DNA of 42,189 bases from contig CAMAZH010000022.1 in NCBI GenBank assembly GCA_945863035.1, positions 1 to 42,189 of the forward strand, in the 5' to 3' direction. The notes beneath the pieces are model-generated. The model saw only the letters and a list, made by a program, of their open reading frames with translations. It was not told the DNA's origin and made no database searches. This DNA is from Chitinophaga pinensis. Lineage in GTDB: Bacteria > Bacteroidota > Bacteroidia > Bacteroidales > GCA-2748055. Of the stretch, positions 1-9,400 are shown in pieces. Numbering within the stretch: the first letter of the stretch is position 1; each line of letters starts with the position of its first letter. Made by a program: the position numbers and the translations under genes.

Positions 1-1562
1 GCAGCTAAAAGAGCAAGTGCAGTCAATGCTGCGGATCCGATAGCGAAACCTTTTCCTGTTGCAGCTGTGGTGTTTCCAAGCATATCAAGAGCATCAGTTC
101 TTTCTCTTACTTCTTTTGGAAGATGAGCCATTTCGGCATTACCACCAGCGTTGTCAGCGATGGGTCCGAAGGCATCTGTAGCCAGGGTTATGCCAAGGGT
201 TGAAAGCATACCAACTGCGGCAAAGCCAATCCCGTAAACTCCCTGAGAGAAATCCTGAAATCCACCGGCAAAACCATAAGCAGCCAAAATACCAGCTACG
301 ATGGTAACAACAGGAATCCATGTGGAAAACATTCCCACTGCAAGACCGTCAATAATTGTGGTTGCAGGACCAGAAAGGGTTTGCCCGGCAATTCCTTTTG
401 TTGGCTTATATTCATCGGAAGTGAAGTATTCTGTTCCCTGTCCGATAATTACACCGGCAACAAGACCTGAAACAACTGCGCCAAAAATGCCCCATGTAAT
501 CATTCCGAAATTAGCCATTACAGCCAGAACTATCAAGATTAAGAGGGAGCTTCCTCCGGTACCGATCAATAATGCATTTAGAAGGCTCTTTTGTGAGGCT
601 GACTCTTTGGTCCGAACCATAAAAATACCAACTATCGAAAGTATAATACCAACTGCGGCCACAATCATCGGCGCAATAACAGCATTTGTCTGAGCTAATT
701 CAGGGTTGGCGGAATTTTTGAAACTCAACGCAGCTCCGAGAGCAGCGGTTGCAAGAATAGAACCGGCATACGATTCGTATAGGTCGGCGCCCATTCCGGC
801 AACATCACCAACGTTATCACCAACGTTATCGGCAATGGTAGCGGGGTTTCTGGGATCATCCTCAGGAATACCGGCTTCAACTTTACCAACAAGGTCAGCA
901 CCCACATCGGCAGCTTTTGTGAAAATACCTCCGCCAACACGGGCAAAAAGAGCCTGGGTTGATGCACCCATACCAAATGTTAACATGGTAGCGGTGATCT
1001 CAATCATTTTCTCATGAGGAGTGGTTCCGGGAGCAACAAAATTCAAACCTAAAAGGTGAACTCCTGTCTCCATGTGTTCGGGAGTGTAAACAAGTTTTGT
1101 GAGAATAAGGTACCAAGCTGAAATATCGAGGATGGCAAAACCAACCACAACCAATCCCATTACGGCTCCACTTCTGAAAGCAATGATAAGCCCTTTATTC
1201 AACGACTGTGATGCTCCGTGAGCAGTTCTTGCCGAAGCATAAGTTGCGGTTTTCATACCCAGATAACCACAAAGCCCGGAGAAAAAACCACCGGTTAGGA
1301 ACGCGATGGGAACAAATGGGTTCTGTACACCCATATAGGCAAGACCTGTTAAAATAAGTACCAGCACAATAAAGATTTTTCCAACCACTTTGTACTGGCT
1401 CGAAAGGTAAGCCATAGCTCCCTCTCTGACGTACAAGGCAATTTCCTTCATCCTGTCTGTTCCTTCCGAGTTCTTCATCATGTCCTGATAGAAGTACCAG
1501 GCGAATACCAGCGCTGCAACCGAGGTTGCGGGCACTAACCAAAATAATGCGTCTGAATTCAT
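1..1562 (-). CDS. hppA: Membrane-bound ion-pumping pyrophosphatase (partial)
   Basis: This is the N-terminal ~520 residues of an M-PPase, which hydrolyses pyrophosphate in the cytoplasmic membrane and pumps Na+ and/or H+. The rest lies beyond base 1; full proteins are usually about 700-750 residues. The ATG is at 1562-1560 and gives [18 protein letters not shown], the first membrane helix. The substrate signature DVGADLVGK is at residues 219-227, followed by the Asp-rich [22 protein letters not shown] is at 496-505. In this family, Ala and Gly at the positions occupied here by A500 and G503 mark the K+-dependent class, while K+-independent enzymes have Lys at the first position. K+-dependent enzymes include most Na+ pumps, so Na+ pumping is inferred. 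Open frames on the other strand over 301-1017 are shadows. Confidence 0.95.
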   Translation of the reverse strand, partial: MNSDALFWLVPATSVAALVFAWYFYQDMMKNSEGTDRMKEIALYVREGAMAYLSSQYKVVGKIFIVLVLILTGLAYMGVQNPFVPIAFLTGGFFSGLCGYLGMKTATYASARTAHGASQSLNKGLIIAFRSGAVMGLVVVGFAILDISAWYLILTKLVYTPEHMETGVHLLGLNFVAPGTTPHEKMIEITATMLTFGMGASTQALFARVGGGIFTKAADVGADLVGKVEAGIPEDDPRNPATIADNVGDNVGDVAGMGADLYESYAGSILATAALGAALSFKNSANPELAQTNAVIAPMIVAAVGIILSIVGIFMVRTKESASQKSLLNALLIGTGGSSLLILIVLAVMANFGMITWGIFGAVVSGLVAGVIIGQGTEYFTSDEYKPTKGIAGQTLSGPATTIIDGLAVGMFSTWIPVVTIVAGILAAYGFAGGFQDFSQGVYGIGFAAVGMLSTLGITLATDAFGPIADNAGGNAEMAHLPKEVRERTDALDMLGNTTAATGKGFAIGSAALTALALLA

Positions 1563-2094
1563 ACTATTTATCTTTAAATTAAATTTATAAATTATTATAT
1601 AAAAAGGAATAAGCTATGGCAATCGGGAGAATCCCGGAGAAATAAGTGTCAGATATAAAGCTAAGTACCTTCAAATCTTACGGTTTATTTTTAAAGGGCT
1701 AAAGATATGTAAAATAGTTCTTCAATATCAAACTCCCTGAAAGCGAAAACGAATCGTATTTGCCTAAAAACATTTGGGAGACATAAGGCATTGCCCCCTA
1801 AACCCTGAGATATAATGTTATTTAACAATTACTTACAAGTGTCGATTCGACACTGAACCCAAGAATGAGCCCTTTAAACTATTTGCGAATCAACCCAAAT
1901 CTATTCTAATTCTAAATAAGGAGCCCACCATAAGAATCGATTATCAACAGGAAAACAAAGTGTCCGGAAAATAGGAATTTGTTGTCCTCCCCTCGAAAAA
2001 AACATCCAATAACAGAAATACTGCCCATAATTAAGCTTGACTATTTAAATAATTCATATTTTTAACCGTCTTTTTAACCACCAAAATCAAAACT
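1563..2094. other. 532-bp noncoding gap with two short inverted repeats
   Basis: No convincing coding frame is visible. The gap separates the divergent hppA and barrel genes, so it should hold both promoters. A short CGGGA/TCCCG repeat lies at 1624-1636 in the presumed hppA leader. A perfect 7-bp inverted repeat (AGTGTCG, ATT, CGACACT) lies at 1838-1854. No perfect TAnnTTTG element was found at a sensible distance from either start. Confidence 0.5.
1838..1854. promoter_or_regulatory. Perfect 7-bp inverted repeat, possible operator
   Basis: AGTGTCG and CGACACT are exact reverse complements around ATT. The site lies 276 bp upstream of the hppA start and 241 bp upstream of the barrel gene. There is no T-run on either side, so a terminator is unlikely. 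A protein-binding site is an inference. Confidence 0.3.
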
Positions 2095-2889
2095 ATGAAG
2101 AAACTACAGTATGCCGTACTGTTCATCCTCGCTCTTGGCAGTACAAACGCCTTCTCCCAGCTATCCGACAGGGTTAACAGCCCCAGCACCTTTAAAGTTG
2201 GTACCCGCCCGGTAATGGGCAACTATGGTTTGTTTCTGGGCCTTGCTTACAACGAGCTCGAATACTGGTTTGATCACGATCTTGAGTACAACGGTTTGCC
2301 GATCGTGAGTTTAAAGTATTACCGAACCGACAACAACGTTTGGAGAATAGGATTTCAAACCTCCACAACAAACAAAATCCTTAAAGGTACCGTTGACCCT
2401 GCCATAAACCCATCCACCCTGACGGAGAAAAAACTAATTGACAACACTTCAAGACTCACCTTCTATCCCGGCTACGAACACCATTTCACAAGTTCCAACA
2501 TTATGGATGTTTACATGGGCATGCTTGTTCCTGTTGGCTGGGATCGCGAAAAGTATGTAAACGAAGAAGCTCGCGGATCCAATTTCAATAATTATTCCCG
2601 CACCCGAACCAGCCTTACCTATGGCTTTGAGGCCTTTATTGGCGTTCAGGCTTTTGTGGCCGATCTTCCCCTGGCATTCGGTATTGATTTTGGAGCTGCT
2701 GCGATGGGTCATCTGTTCGACAAATACAAACATGAGGTCAATACCAAAGTGGGCGCAAGTACAACAGAGCAGGTGTATTATACCGTGGATGATTCAGGGA
2801 CTGGCATCCTATATGAATCCCTAAGCCGCAGAGACTATCAGCTGCAGGGAAATGTGAGACTAACAATTACCTATTTCTTCAAAAAGTAA
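2095..2889 (+). CDS. Outer-membrane beta-barrel-like protein
   Basis: The 264-residue protein starts with a clear Sec signal peptide (MKKLQYAVLFILALGSTNAFSQ, cleavage near residue 22). The mature part is rich in alternating aromatic and polar residues, such as YWFDHDLEYNG, WRIGFQTS and LTFYPGYEHHF. It ends in a short strand with terminal aromatics (ITYFFKK), as in outer-membrane barrels. Its length would suit a barrel of about 8-12 strands. No named family was recognised. It is the first gene of a tight co-directional set, 22 bp before a lipoprotein, which suggests it is the outer-membrane part of the same assembly. A TATTTTTA sequence at 2068-2075, one mismatch from the Bacteroidota -7 element, precedes it. 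The barrel fold is inferred from composition only. Confidence 0.75.
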   Translation: MKKLQYAVLFILALGSTNAFSQLSDRVNSPSTFKVGTRPVMGNYGLFLGLAYNELEYWFDHDLEYNGLPIVSLKYYRTDNNVWRIGFQTSTTNKILKGTVDPAINPSTLTEKKLIDNTSRLTFYPGYEHHFTSSNIMDVYMGMLVPVGWDREKYVNEEARGSNFNNYSRTRTSLTYGFEAFIGVQAFVADLPLAFGIDFGAAAMGHLFDKYKHEVNTKVGASTTEQVYYTVDDSGTGILYESLSRRDYQLQGNVRLTITYFFKK

Positions 2890-2911
2890 TTAACCCCGAA
2901 AATCCACATTT

Positions 2912-3367
2912 ATGAAACTACATATCTTAATGATAAAAGGATTTTTACTGATTCTGGTAATTGCTACTTTCAGTTCCTGCGTGAGCACAAGCACCACCAG
3001 GTCAGGAAAAACCGCATCATTTTACCCCGATCAGGTAAGGTTCGACCTCACCTCTTCCGATTTCGAGTTTGTGGGAGAGATGGACATCTCAGTGAAATAC
3101 AGCCAGTATCTAGGCGTAATTAGAATCTTCGAATTAATCAATGACAAGGAAGTAAGCCGACGCAATATTAATACGATGTCGGTTTACGGCAGAAGAAGCA
3201 TCCCTCTTAGTCCCGTTATGTACAGGGCTCTTTACGATGTTTATGCCGAATACCCGGATGCTGATTTCACCATCCCTTCCTATGTTATCGAAGAACAGGA
3301 GAATCTTTTCCTCGGCAAGAAAATCAAGAAGACCGCCAGGATCAAAGTCTACAAACTAAAAATCTGA
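2912..3367 (+). CDS. Small lipoprotein of unknown function
   Basis: This 151-residue protein has a lipoprotein signal: a hydrophobic stretch followed by FSSC, with the lipidated Cys at residue 23. A Ser/Thr-rich linker (VSTSTTRSGKT) follows. The folded part, residues 35-151, alternates short strands and ends with a Lys-rich strand (KIKKTARIKVYKLKI). No family was recognised. It lies between a barrel and a second lipoprotein, separated from the latter by only 2 bp, so co-transcription and probably a shared envelope complex are likely. The absence of a +2 Asp after the Cys fits export to the outer membrane, although the sorting rules in this phylum differ from those of E. coli. Confidence 0.75.
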   Translation: MKLHILMIKGFLLILVIATFSSCVSTSTTRSGKTASFYPDQVRFDLTSSDFEFVGEMDISVKYSQYLGVIRIFELINDKEVSRRNINTMSVYGRRSIPLSPVMYRALYDVYAEYPDADFTIPSYVIEEQENLFLGKKIKKTARIKVYKLKI

Positions 3368-3369
3368 AC

Positions 3370-4182
3370 GTGCCTGCCAGAAAAACAAAATATCAATTAT
3401 CAGTAGGGTTATTTCTAACCCTACTGATTTTTTCTTGTCAGGACAAAAACGAGAAAGCAGTAATCCTGCTTTCTCCCCTTGACCTATATATCTCCGCCAA
3501 CAGCTCTGAGGTAGTGGTTATTGATGTGGCTTGCCACTCGCCTTTCGAGTTGAAACAATTGACTATTAAAAGCCGTTTGCCGGGAGAATTCGCTCTTACA
3601 GAACTTGACTCCATCCTTTCCGGGAAAGACGTTTCCTTTCAGTACGAATACCGGGTTCCGGGTGAAACCGAAAGCACAACCATTACCCTTGAGTTTACCC
3701 TTTTGGACGAGTCGGGGGGCAAAGCCACCAACTTCAAAATCATTGAGATTATCACCAACACGATCTTCCTAACCGAAACAGCCGGGCACGAAATGTTCTC
3801 GGGAAGTTCAGGGAAGCAAAACGCCTATAACCTTGTTGCCGGGACGCCACAATACCTGCATTTGGCCGATTCCTCCGACATGCACATTGCCGACACCACC
3901 AACAGCGAAATACTTTTGAACCGCTGGGTCTCACCCTCAGGTGCCAAATTCGTGAAATTCAACGGCTTTGATTATGCCAACGCCACCGCCCAAAGCACAA
4001 AAGCAGCTTATACCGCAGGCATCCGCAACGATTTTGTGAACATGGTTGCTATAGGCGACATTTACATCACAAAAATCAGGACCCGGGATCTGAAAGAGGT
4101 TTACCCGGCAATCAAAATCACAGGAATAATCGACGAGCCGGGAAGCGAGTCGGATCGGTATGTATTTAATATCAAAAAATAG
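3370..4182 (+). CDS. Lipoprotein of unknown function, GTG start
   Basis: The 270-residue protein appears to use GTG at 3370, two bases after the previous stop; no in-frame ATG precedes the signal sequence. A basic N-terminus (PARKTKYQ) and a hydrophobic stretch lead to the lipobox LIFSC at about residues 19-23. Residues 30-130 look like an immunoglobulin-type beta sandwich (DLYISANSSEVVVIDVAC, then TITLEFTLLDESGG). The second half repeatedly mentions an object described by strands with Asp/Ser turns and ends in a YVFNIKK strand. This layout resembles other Bacteroidota surface lipoproteins, but no family could be assigned. It sits 32 bp before the caspase gene in the same transcription unit. 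Confidence 0.7.
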   Translation: MPARKTKYQLSVGLFLTLLIFSCQDKNEKAVILLSPLDLYISANSSEVVVIDVACHSPFELKQLTIKSRLPGEFALTELDSILSGKDVSFQYEYRVPGETESTTITLEFTLLDESGGKATNFKIIEIITNTIFLTETAGHEMFSGSSGKQNAYNLVAGTPQYLHLADSSDMHIADTTNSEILLNRWVSPSGAKFVKFNGFDYANATAQSTKAAYTAGIRNDFVNMVAIGDIYITKIRTRDLKEVYPAIKITGIIDEPGSESDRYVFNIKK

Positions 4183-4214
4183 TTTTTGGTGAACCAAGTT
4201 TAAAACCAAAAATC

Positions 4215-6356
4215 ATGAAAGCCGAAAAAAACTTTTGCAAAAAATATCTGGCGTTTATTCTCCTGTTCTTATGTGTGCAGTTCCCCTCCCCTGCACAGTC
4301 GTTTTTCAGGATGAACTGGGAAAAGAGCTATGATATCAATCTGAGTGATAAGATACATTCCATCCTTAAATCAGCCGACGGAAACTTTTTTCTTGCCGGA
4401 GAAACAAGTTCTGCATCCATGCCCGGCCAGAAAATCCTCATAATTAAATTAACCCCTAACGGAGACCTGATCTGGCAAAAAACCTTCGGAGGCTCGGCCG
4501 ATTGCAGCTACAAAGCGATTGCCAGATCTGGTACCGATGGTTTTTATATCCTGGGAATAAAACACAAGGGCTCCTCCAACCCACTCATATGGGTGGTAAA
4601 AGCCGATAAGGATGGCAATCCTGTTTGGGAGAATACTACCGGGGGAGGTGGAATCGAGCAGATTGCAGACCTATATGAAACGGGAGAAAACGGAGTGTTT
4701 TTATGCGGATCAAAAGTCATAAAAGGGAACAACGACACGGACGGATGGCTAATTAAATTCGGAAAGAAAGGAGTTGTGGAAGCTCAGACCATGCACGGAT
4801 CGAAATACATTAACGACGAATTCCATTCCATCACAGGGGACGGGAGCGGAGGATTTTTTGTGGCTGGTAACACTTCTGAAAAAATTGGTAGTGAAAAAAT
4901 TCCAAACCTTATGCACCTCGATTTCAGGGGAAACAAAATATGGGAGAAATCCTACCCCGACATGGCAGGAGCTGTTCCTTCATCGGTTTACCTGAACTCC
5001 GACGGACTTGTGGTCTGCTTGATGAACAACCATTCAAGCTCAGGCGATTTGGAGGGAATCACAAAAATGATCGTCGATCCTTTCGGAATATTTGTAAATA
5101 GCTACAGCACAGACCACCAGCTGAATATCGCTAAAAATTCTTATGCGATAAATGACAGGGACCAATTGATTCTGATCTCGGCACAAAATGACGATCCCAC
5201 GATTTTTTCCGACAAGTACGCCATCAAGATGGATGCATCCTTCAAACCTTTGTGGGTTAAGCCTCTTGAGATGGAGAATGCTTCAATAAAATCCGTTCAT
5301 CCCATCGACAACAGCAACTATCTTTCAGTAGGATGGACAGGTCGAAGTACCTACAAACTCGACATTGCTGCCTTTTCCTTTCGTGATTATTCCGAAAAGT
5401 TGATAGAAAGTTTTATAACCCAAAACCTTGTTGCCAATGCCGGTATGAATGTGAATGAAAGCATGAAGGATTTCAAGCTGAGGATCGGGAGCAGCAAATT
5501 CGACAACTATCTCAGCCAATACGCTTCAGAAGCCGTTACCAGTCTCCGCCTAATTCCGGAATCCTATTCTTCAGCCTCAATCGAAAGATCGGACTCCCAG
5601 CCTACAGTAATCTCGCAGCAACAGACAAACGCCGACCCCTCCTTTACCGGCAAGTACTACGCCTTGCTCATAGCTGTTGAAGACTATAACGACCCCATGA
5701 TCAACGACCTCGACAAGCCCGTTAAAGACGCCCAGAAGCTGCTCGACGTGCTGATCAACGAATATTTGTTTGAGAAAGCCAATGTTACCTTCCTTAAAAA
5801 CCCAAACCGGGAGCAAATTATTTCGACTCTCGACCGCCTTGAAAAAGAACTCTCCAAATCGGACAATCTTCTGATTTTCTATGCGGGACACGGCTATTGG
5901 AATGAAACTACGCAAAAAGGATTCTGGCTTCCCTCGGATGCCAGCAAACAAAACACCTCCAACTGGATAGGCAACAGCTCCATAAGCGACTATGTCCGAA
6001 GCATTCCGGCCAAGCATACGCTGCTCATTGCCGATGCCTGTTTCAGTGGATCCATCTTCAAAACCAGAGCCGCATTTGGAAACCAGGAACTGTCGGCCAT
6101 GAAACTTTATGAACTCACAAGCCGCAAAGCCATGACCAGCGGGACTCTCACGGAAGTGCCAGACAAATCTGTTTTTATTGAATTTCTGGTAAAGCGCTTA
6201 TATGAAAATCAGGATACCTATCTGCCTTCCGAACAGTTGTTCTTCAGCTTCAAGCCCGCCGTTATTAACAATACCGAGAGCATTCCTCAGTATGGGGTAG
6301 TAGGGAATGCCGGTGACGAGGGAGGTGACTTTATTTTTGTAAGAAGAAAAAAATAA
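4215..6356 (+). CDS. Secreted propeller protein with caspase-type (C14) peptidase domain
   Basis: The 713-residue protein has a signal peptide ending near residue 29 (PSPAQS). Residues ~35-395 form repeated blades of about 45-55 residues with motifs such as GNFFLAGETSS, DGFYILGIKHK, GGFFVAGNTSE and G-D-L-I-W, a beta-propeller-like domain. The C-terminal ~479-705 is a caspase p20-like domain: GKYYALLIA at the start, YAGHG with catalytic His559, and DACFSGS with catalytic Cys609, so both catalytic residues are present. Bacterial caspase homologues (metacaspases/orthocaspases) cleave proteins, usually after Arg or Lys, but the substrate here is unknown. Because it is exported and follows a barrel and two lipoproteins in one operon, it probably acts in the periplasm or at the outer membrane. 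No T9SS sorting domain is seen. Confidence 0.9.
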   Translation: MKAEKNFCKKYLAFILLFLCVQFPSPAQSFFRMNWEKSYDINLSDKIHSILKSADGNFFLAGETSSASMPGQKILIIKLTPNGDLIWQKTFGGSADCSYKAIARSGTDGFYILGIKHKGSSNPLIWVVKADKDGNPVWENTTGGGGIEQIADLYETGENGVFLCGSKVIKGNNDTDGWLIKFGKKGVVEAQTMHGSKYINDEFHSITGDGSGGFFVAGNTSEKIGSEKIPNLMHLDFRGNKIWEKSYPDMAGAVPSSVYLNSDGLVVCLMNNHSSSGDLEGITKMIVDPFGIFVNSYSTDHQLNIAKNSYAINDRDQLILISAQNDDPTIFSDKYAIKMDASFKPLWVKPLEMENASIKSVHPIDNSNYLSVGWTGRSTYKLDIAAFSFRDYSEKLIESFITQNLVANAGMNVNESMKDFKLRIGSSKFDNYLSQYASEAVTSLRLIPESYSSASIERSDSQPTVISQQQTNADPSFTGKYYALLIAVEDYNDPMINDLDKPVKDAQKLLDVLINEYLFEKANVTFLKNPNREQIISTLDRLEKELSKSDNLLIFYAGHGYWNETTQKGFWLPSDASKQNTSNWIGNSSISDYVRSIPAKHTLLIADACFSGSIFKTRAAFGNQELSAMKLYELTSRKAMTSGTLTEVPDKSVFIEFLVKRLYENQDTYLPSEQLFFSFKPAVINNTESIPQYGVVGNAGDEGGDFIFVRRKK

Positions 6357-6491
6357 CCTCATCCGGAAAACCATTTTTCGAAAATAAACATCAACAAATT
6401 TGAAGTTGCAATTCTTTTTTCGAATATTTAACAATTATTGGGTGTCAACTGTTTTATTCACATGATTCGTATCGGTTTGAATTAGCTATTT

Positions 6492-9400
6492 ATGTTGCGG
6501 AAAAAGAAAAAAGCAAATTTTGTATTAACCCTTTTGGGATCAATCCTTTTTCATTCCTTTCTATTTGGCCAGGAGGCTCCCGGTCATGCATACTTCCCAC
6601 TCTATAACTTTTCTTCCAAGACCTACAATGCTCAGGAAATGAATGTGGCAATCGCGAGAGACAATCGTGGCCTGATGTACTTTGCCAACACCTCCGGCAT
6701 TCTTGAATATGATGGAATACGCTGGAGACTCATCAAACTCATCAACGACAGAGTTCCCCGTTCGTTGGCAACCGACAAAAACGGGAGAATTTATGTAGGT
6801 TCAGAAAACGAGATAGGATACCTTTCCCCCGATTCGACAGGGAATATGCGTTACCTCTCGCTCATGAAGCATTTGCCTGAAGGCTCTGAAGATTTCGGGG
6901 TTGTGTGGAATGTCTATGCAAAGGATAGCTCTGTGGTTTTTCAAACCTACAATTCCCTTTTGATATGGAATGGCAATGAAATCATTAGAATCGGCTCAGC
7001 CTCCCGGATTCATGAGTTTTTCCTGGCTGGTGATTCTTTCTACGCCCGCATAGAAGGCATCGGGCTCACCCGTTTTGATGGGAATACCTTCAATCTGGTC
7101 CATGAAGGGAGTTTTTTCGCCAACAAACTCGTCTATGGTGTTATTCAGCTGGATACACTAAAACTCCTTATCGCAACCGACACGGAAGGCCTGTTCATTC
7201 TTGACACCGATTCAGGCACCCCCCCCGATAGAGCATTAAAACCCTTTAAAACCGAAGCCGACAACTACCTTCGAAGTCATACCGTCTTTAATGCGATAAA
7301 AATCAGATCAGATCGTATTTCAATTGGAACATGGGGCGGCGGAATCGTGGTGATAAACCTGGAGGGCAAGATTCAGAATATCGTAGAAAAAGCCTATGGC
7401 TTGCAGGATGAGATTATTCTCGACCAGATGTCCGACCCTTCCGGAAATATCTGGCTCGCTCTGAGCAAAGGCATCTCAAGAATCGAAATCCTTTCCCCTA
7501 TAAGTTTCTTCAATAGCCAAAATGGTCTTGAAGGAACCGTGCAATCCATTGCAAGCTTTGATGAGCGTATTTATGCGGCAACCAATGTGGGGGTTTTTTA
7601 TCTTGATAACATAACCAGGAGCTCAATCGATTCCAAACTCAACGAGCCTATCTTTAGAGCTATAGACAACCTTACCATAGAATGCTGGGACCTGCTGAAT
7701 TTCAGCCATGAAGGTTATAACGCCCTGCTTTGCGTGGCTAACGACAAAGTCATCCTGTTCCCCGGGGATCATAAACAGGTAAAACTCATGAACGGGGTAG
7801 CCTATGACCTGTACCAATCAAAACTAGACCCTGCCAGGGTATATGTGGGATTGGAAAACGGTTTGACATCCCTCTACTATAATAAAGGGAAATGGATTAA
7901 GGAGAAGAATATAGAGGGGATCACCGAAACTGTTTCAAGCATTTCAGAAGACCATCTCGGCAATCTCTGGATGGGAACCTTGAACGAGGGGGTGATAAAA
8001 ATGAATGTCCGCTCCTTTCGCGATAAAAGAATTAATGAAGTCGAGATCTTCAAATTTGGGAATGACCAAGGGGTTCCATCTGGCCCAACCCTGATCTCTC
8101 AAATTTCAGGGCGCTTGATTATCGGCACAAGCAAGGGACTTTATAAATTTGTTTCTGTACATAATATTTTTGAGCCCGACTCCAGCTTTGGAGCCGTTTT
8201 TTCGGATGGGTCGCATTACATACACCGAACCAGCAATCAGAACAACGAAAAGGTGTGGATGGTAAGCTTTGAACAAAGCAGGAACAAATACCAGTCCGGT
8301 TATCTCAGCTACCAATCGGGCAATGGTTATCACTTTGTTTACCAACCCTTTGCACGGATATCGGAAAGTATTCAGCACTCCATTTTCGAGTCAGGCGATG
8401 GTATCGTTTGGTTTGGCGGGCCCGAAGGAATCTACCGATTTGATCCCAAAGTTAATAAAAGCTATAATACAGTTTTTCATACTCTTATCCGCAAGGTCAG
8501 CCTGAGCAATGGCGACACCTTGTTTGGAGGGACAAATTACAATAATGAAGGCTATACCTCCTTGCACCAACCCTCCGCAATTAAACCAGTACTTCCCTAT
8601 ACTCAAAACTCGATCAGCTTCGAATTTGCTTCGCTGTCGGGAGAGAACGAATCCCTTCAAACCTACTCTTACCTTCTTGAGGGCTATGATAAAAAATGGA
8701 GCGACTGGTCGGGACAAAGTGCAAAGGAATACACCAACCTTAATGAAGGCAGCTATATCCTCAGGGTCAAGTCCAAAAACATCTTTGGCAGTGAAGGAAC
8801 CCAGGCAACTTTTTCCTTTACTATCCTTTCTCCCTGGTACCGCACAACCCTGGCTTATATGGGCTACATGGTTCTTTTGGCACTGCTGATCCTGAGCATT
8901 GTGAAAATTTACACCCGTAACCTGCGCAGTATTATTCAGGAGCGCACGGCAGAAGTGGTTCGGCAGAAAAACGAGATTGAAATAATTAACAAGGAAATTA
9001 CCGACAGCATACATTACGCAAGCCGCATCCAATCTGCAATCCTTCCTCCGGAAGATTATCTTTCGAGCATCCTGAGCGACTATTTCATACTTTATATGCC
9101 CAGGGATATTGTAAGTGGCGATTTTTACTGGATGCACAGTGAGAACGATCGACTGATTACAGTTACTGCCGATTGCACCGGGCATGGGGTACCCGGGGCG
9201 TTTATGAGCATGCTGGGAACGGCCTTTCTTAACGAAATCGTTATCAGGCACGAAGAAAAAAGCGCCGATGCTATCCTAAATGAACTAAGAGCCTATGTGA
9301 TCAGGTCGCTCAGGCAGACAGGAAAAGAAGGAGAGAATCAGGATGGAATGGACATTTCCATTTGCATTTACGACCTCAGGAATATGAAAGCTCAGTTCGC

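Noticed and set aside
301-1017. Open frames on the + strand over the first kilobase
   Set aside because: They are mirror frames of hppA, whose minus-strand translation carries all the family motifs.
8391-9251. 286-codon minus-strand open frame
   Set aside because: It lies antisense to the Y_Y_Y/SpoIIE part of the receptor gene and has no recognisable domain.
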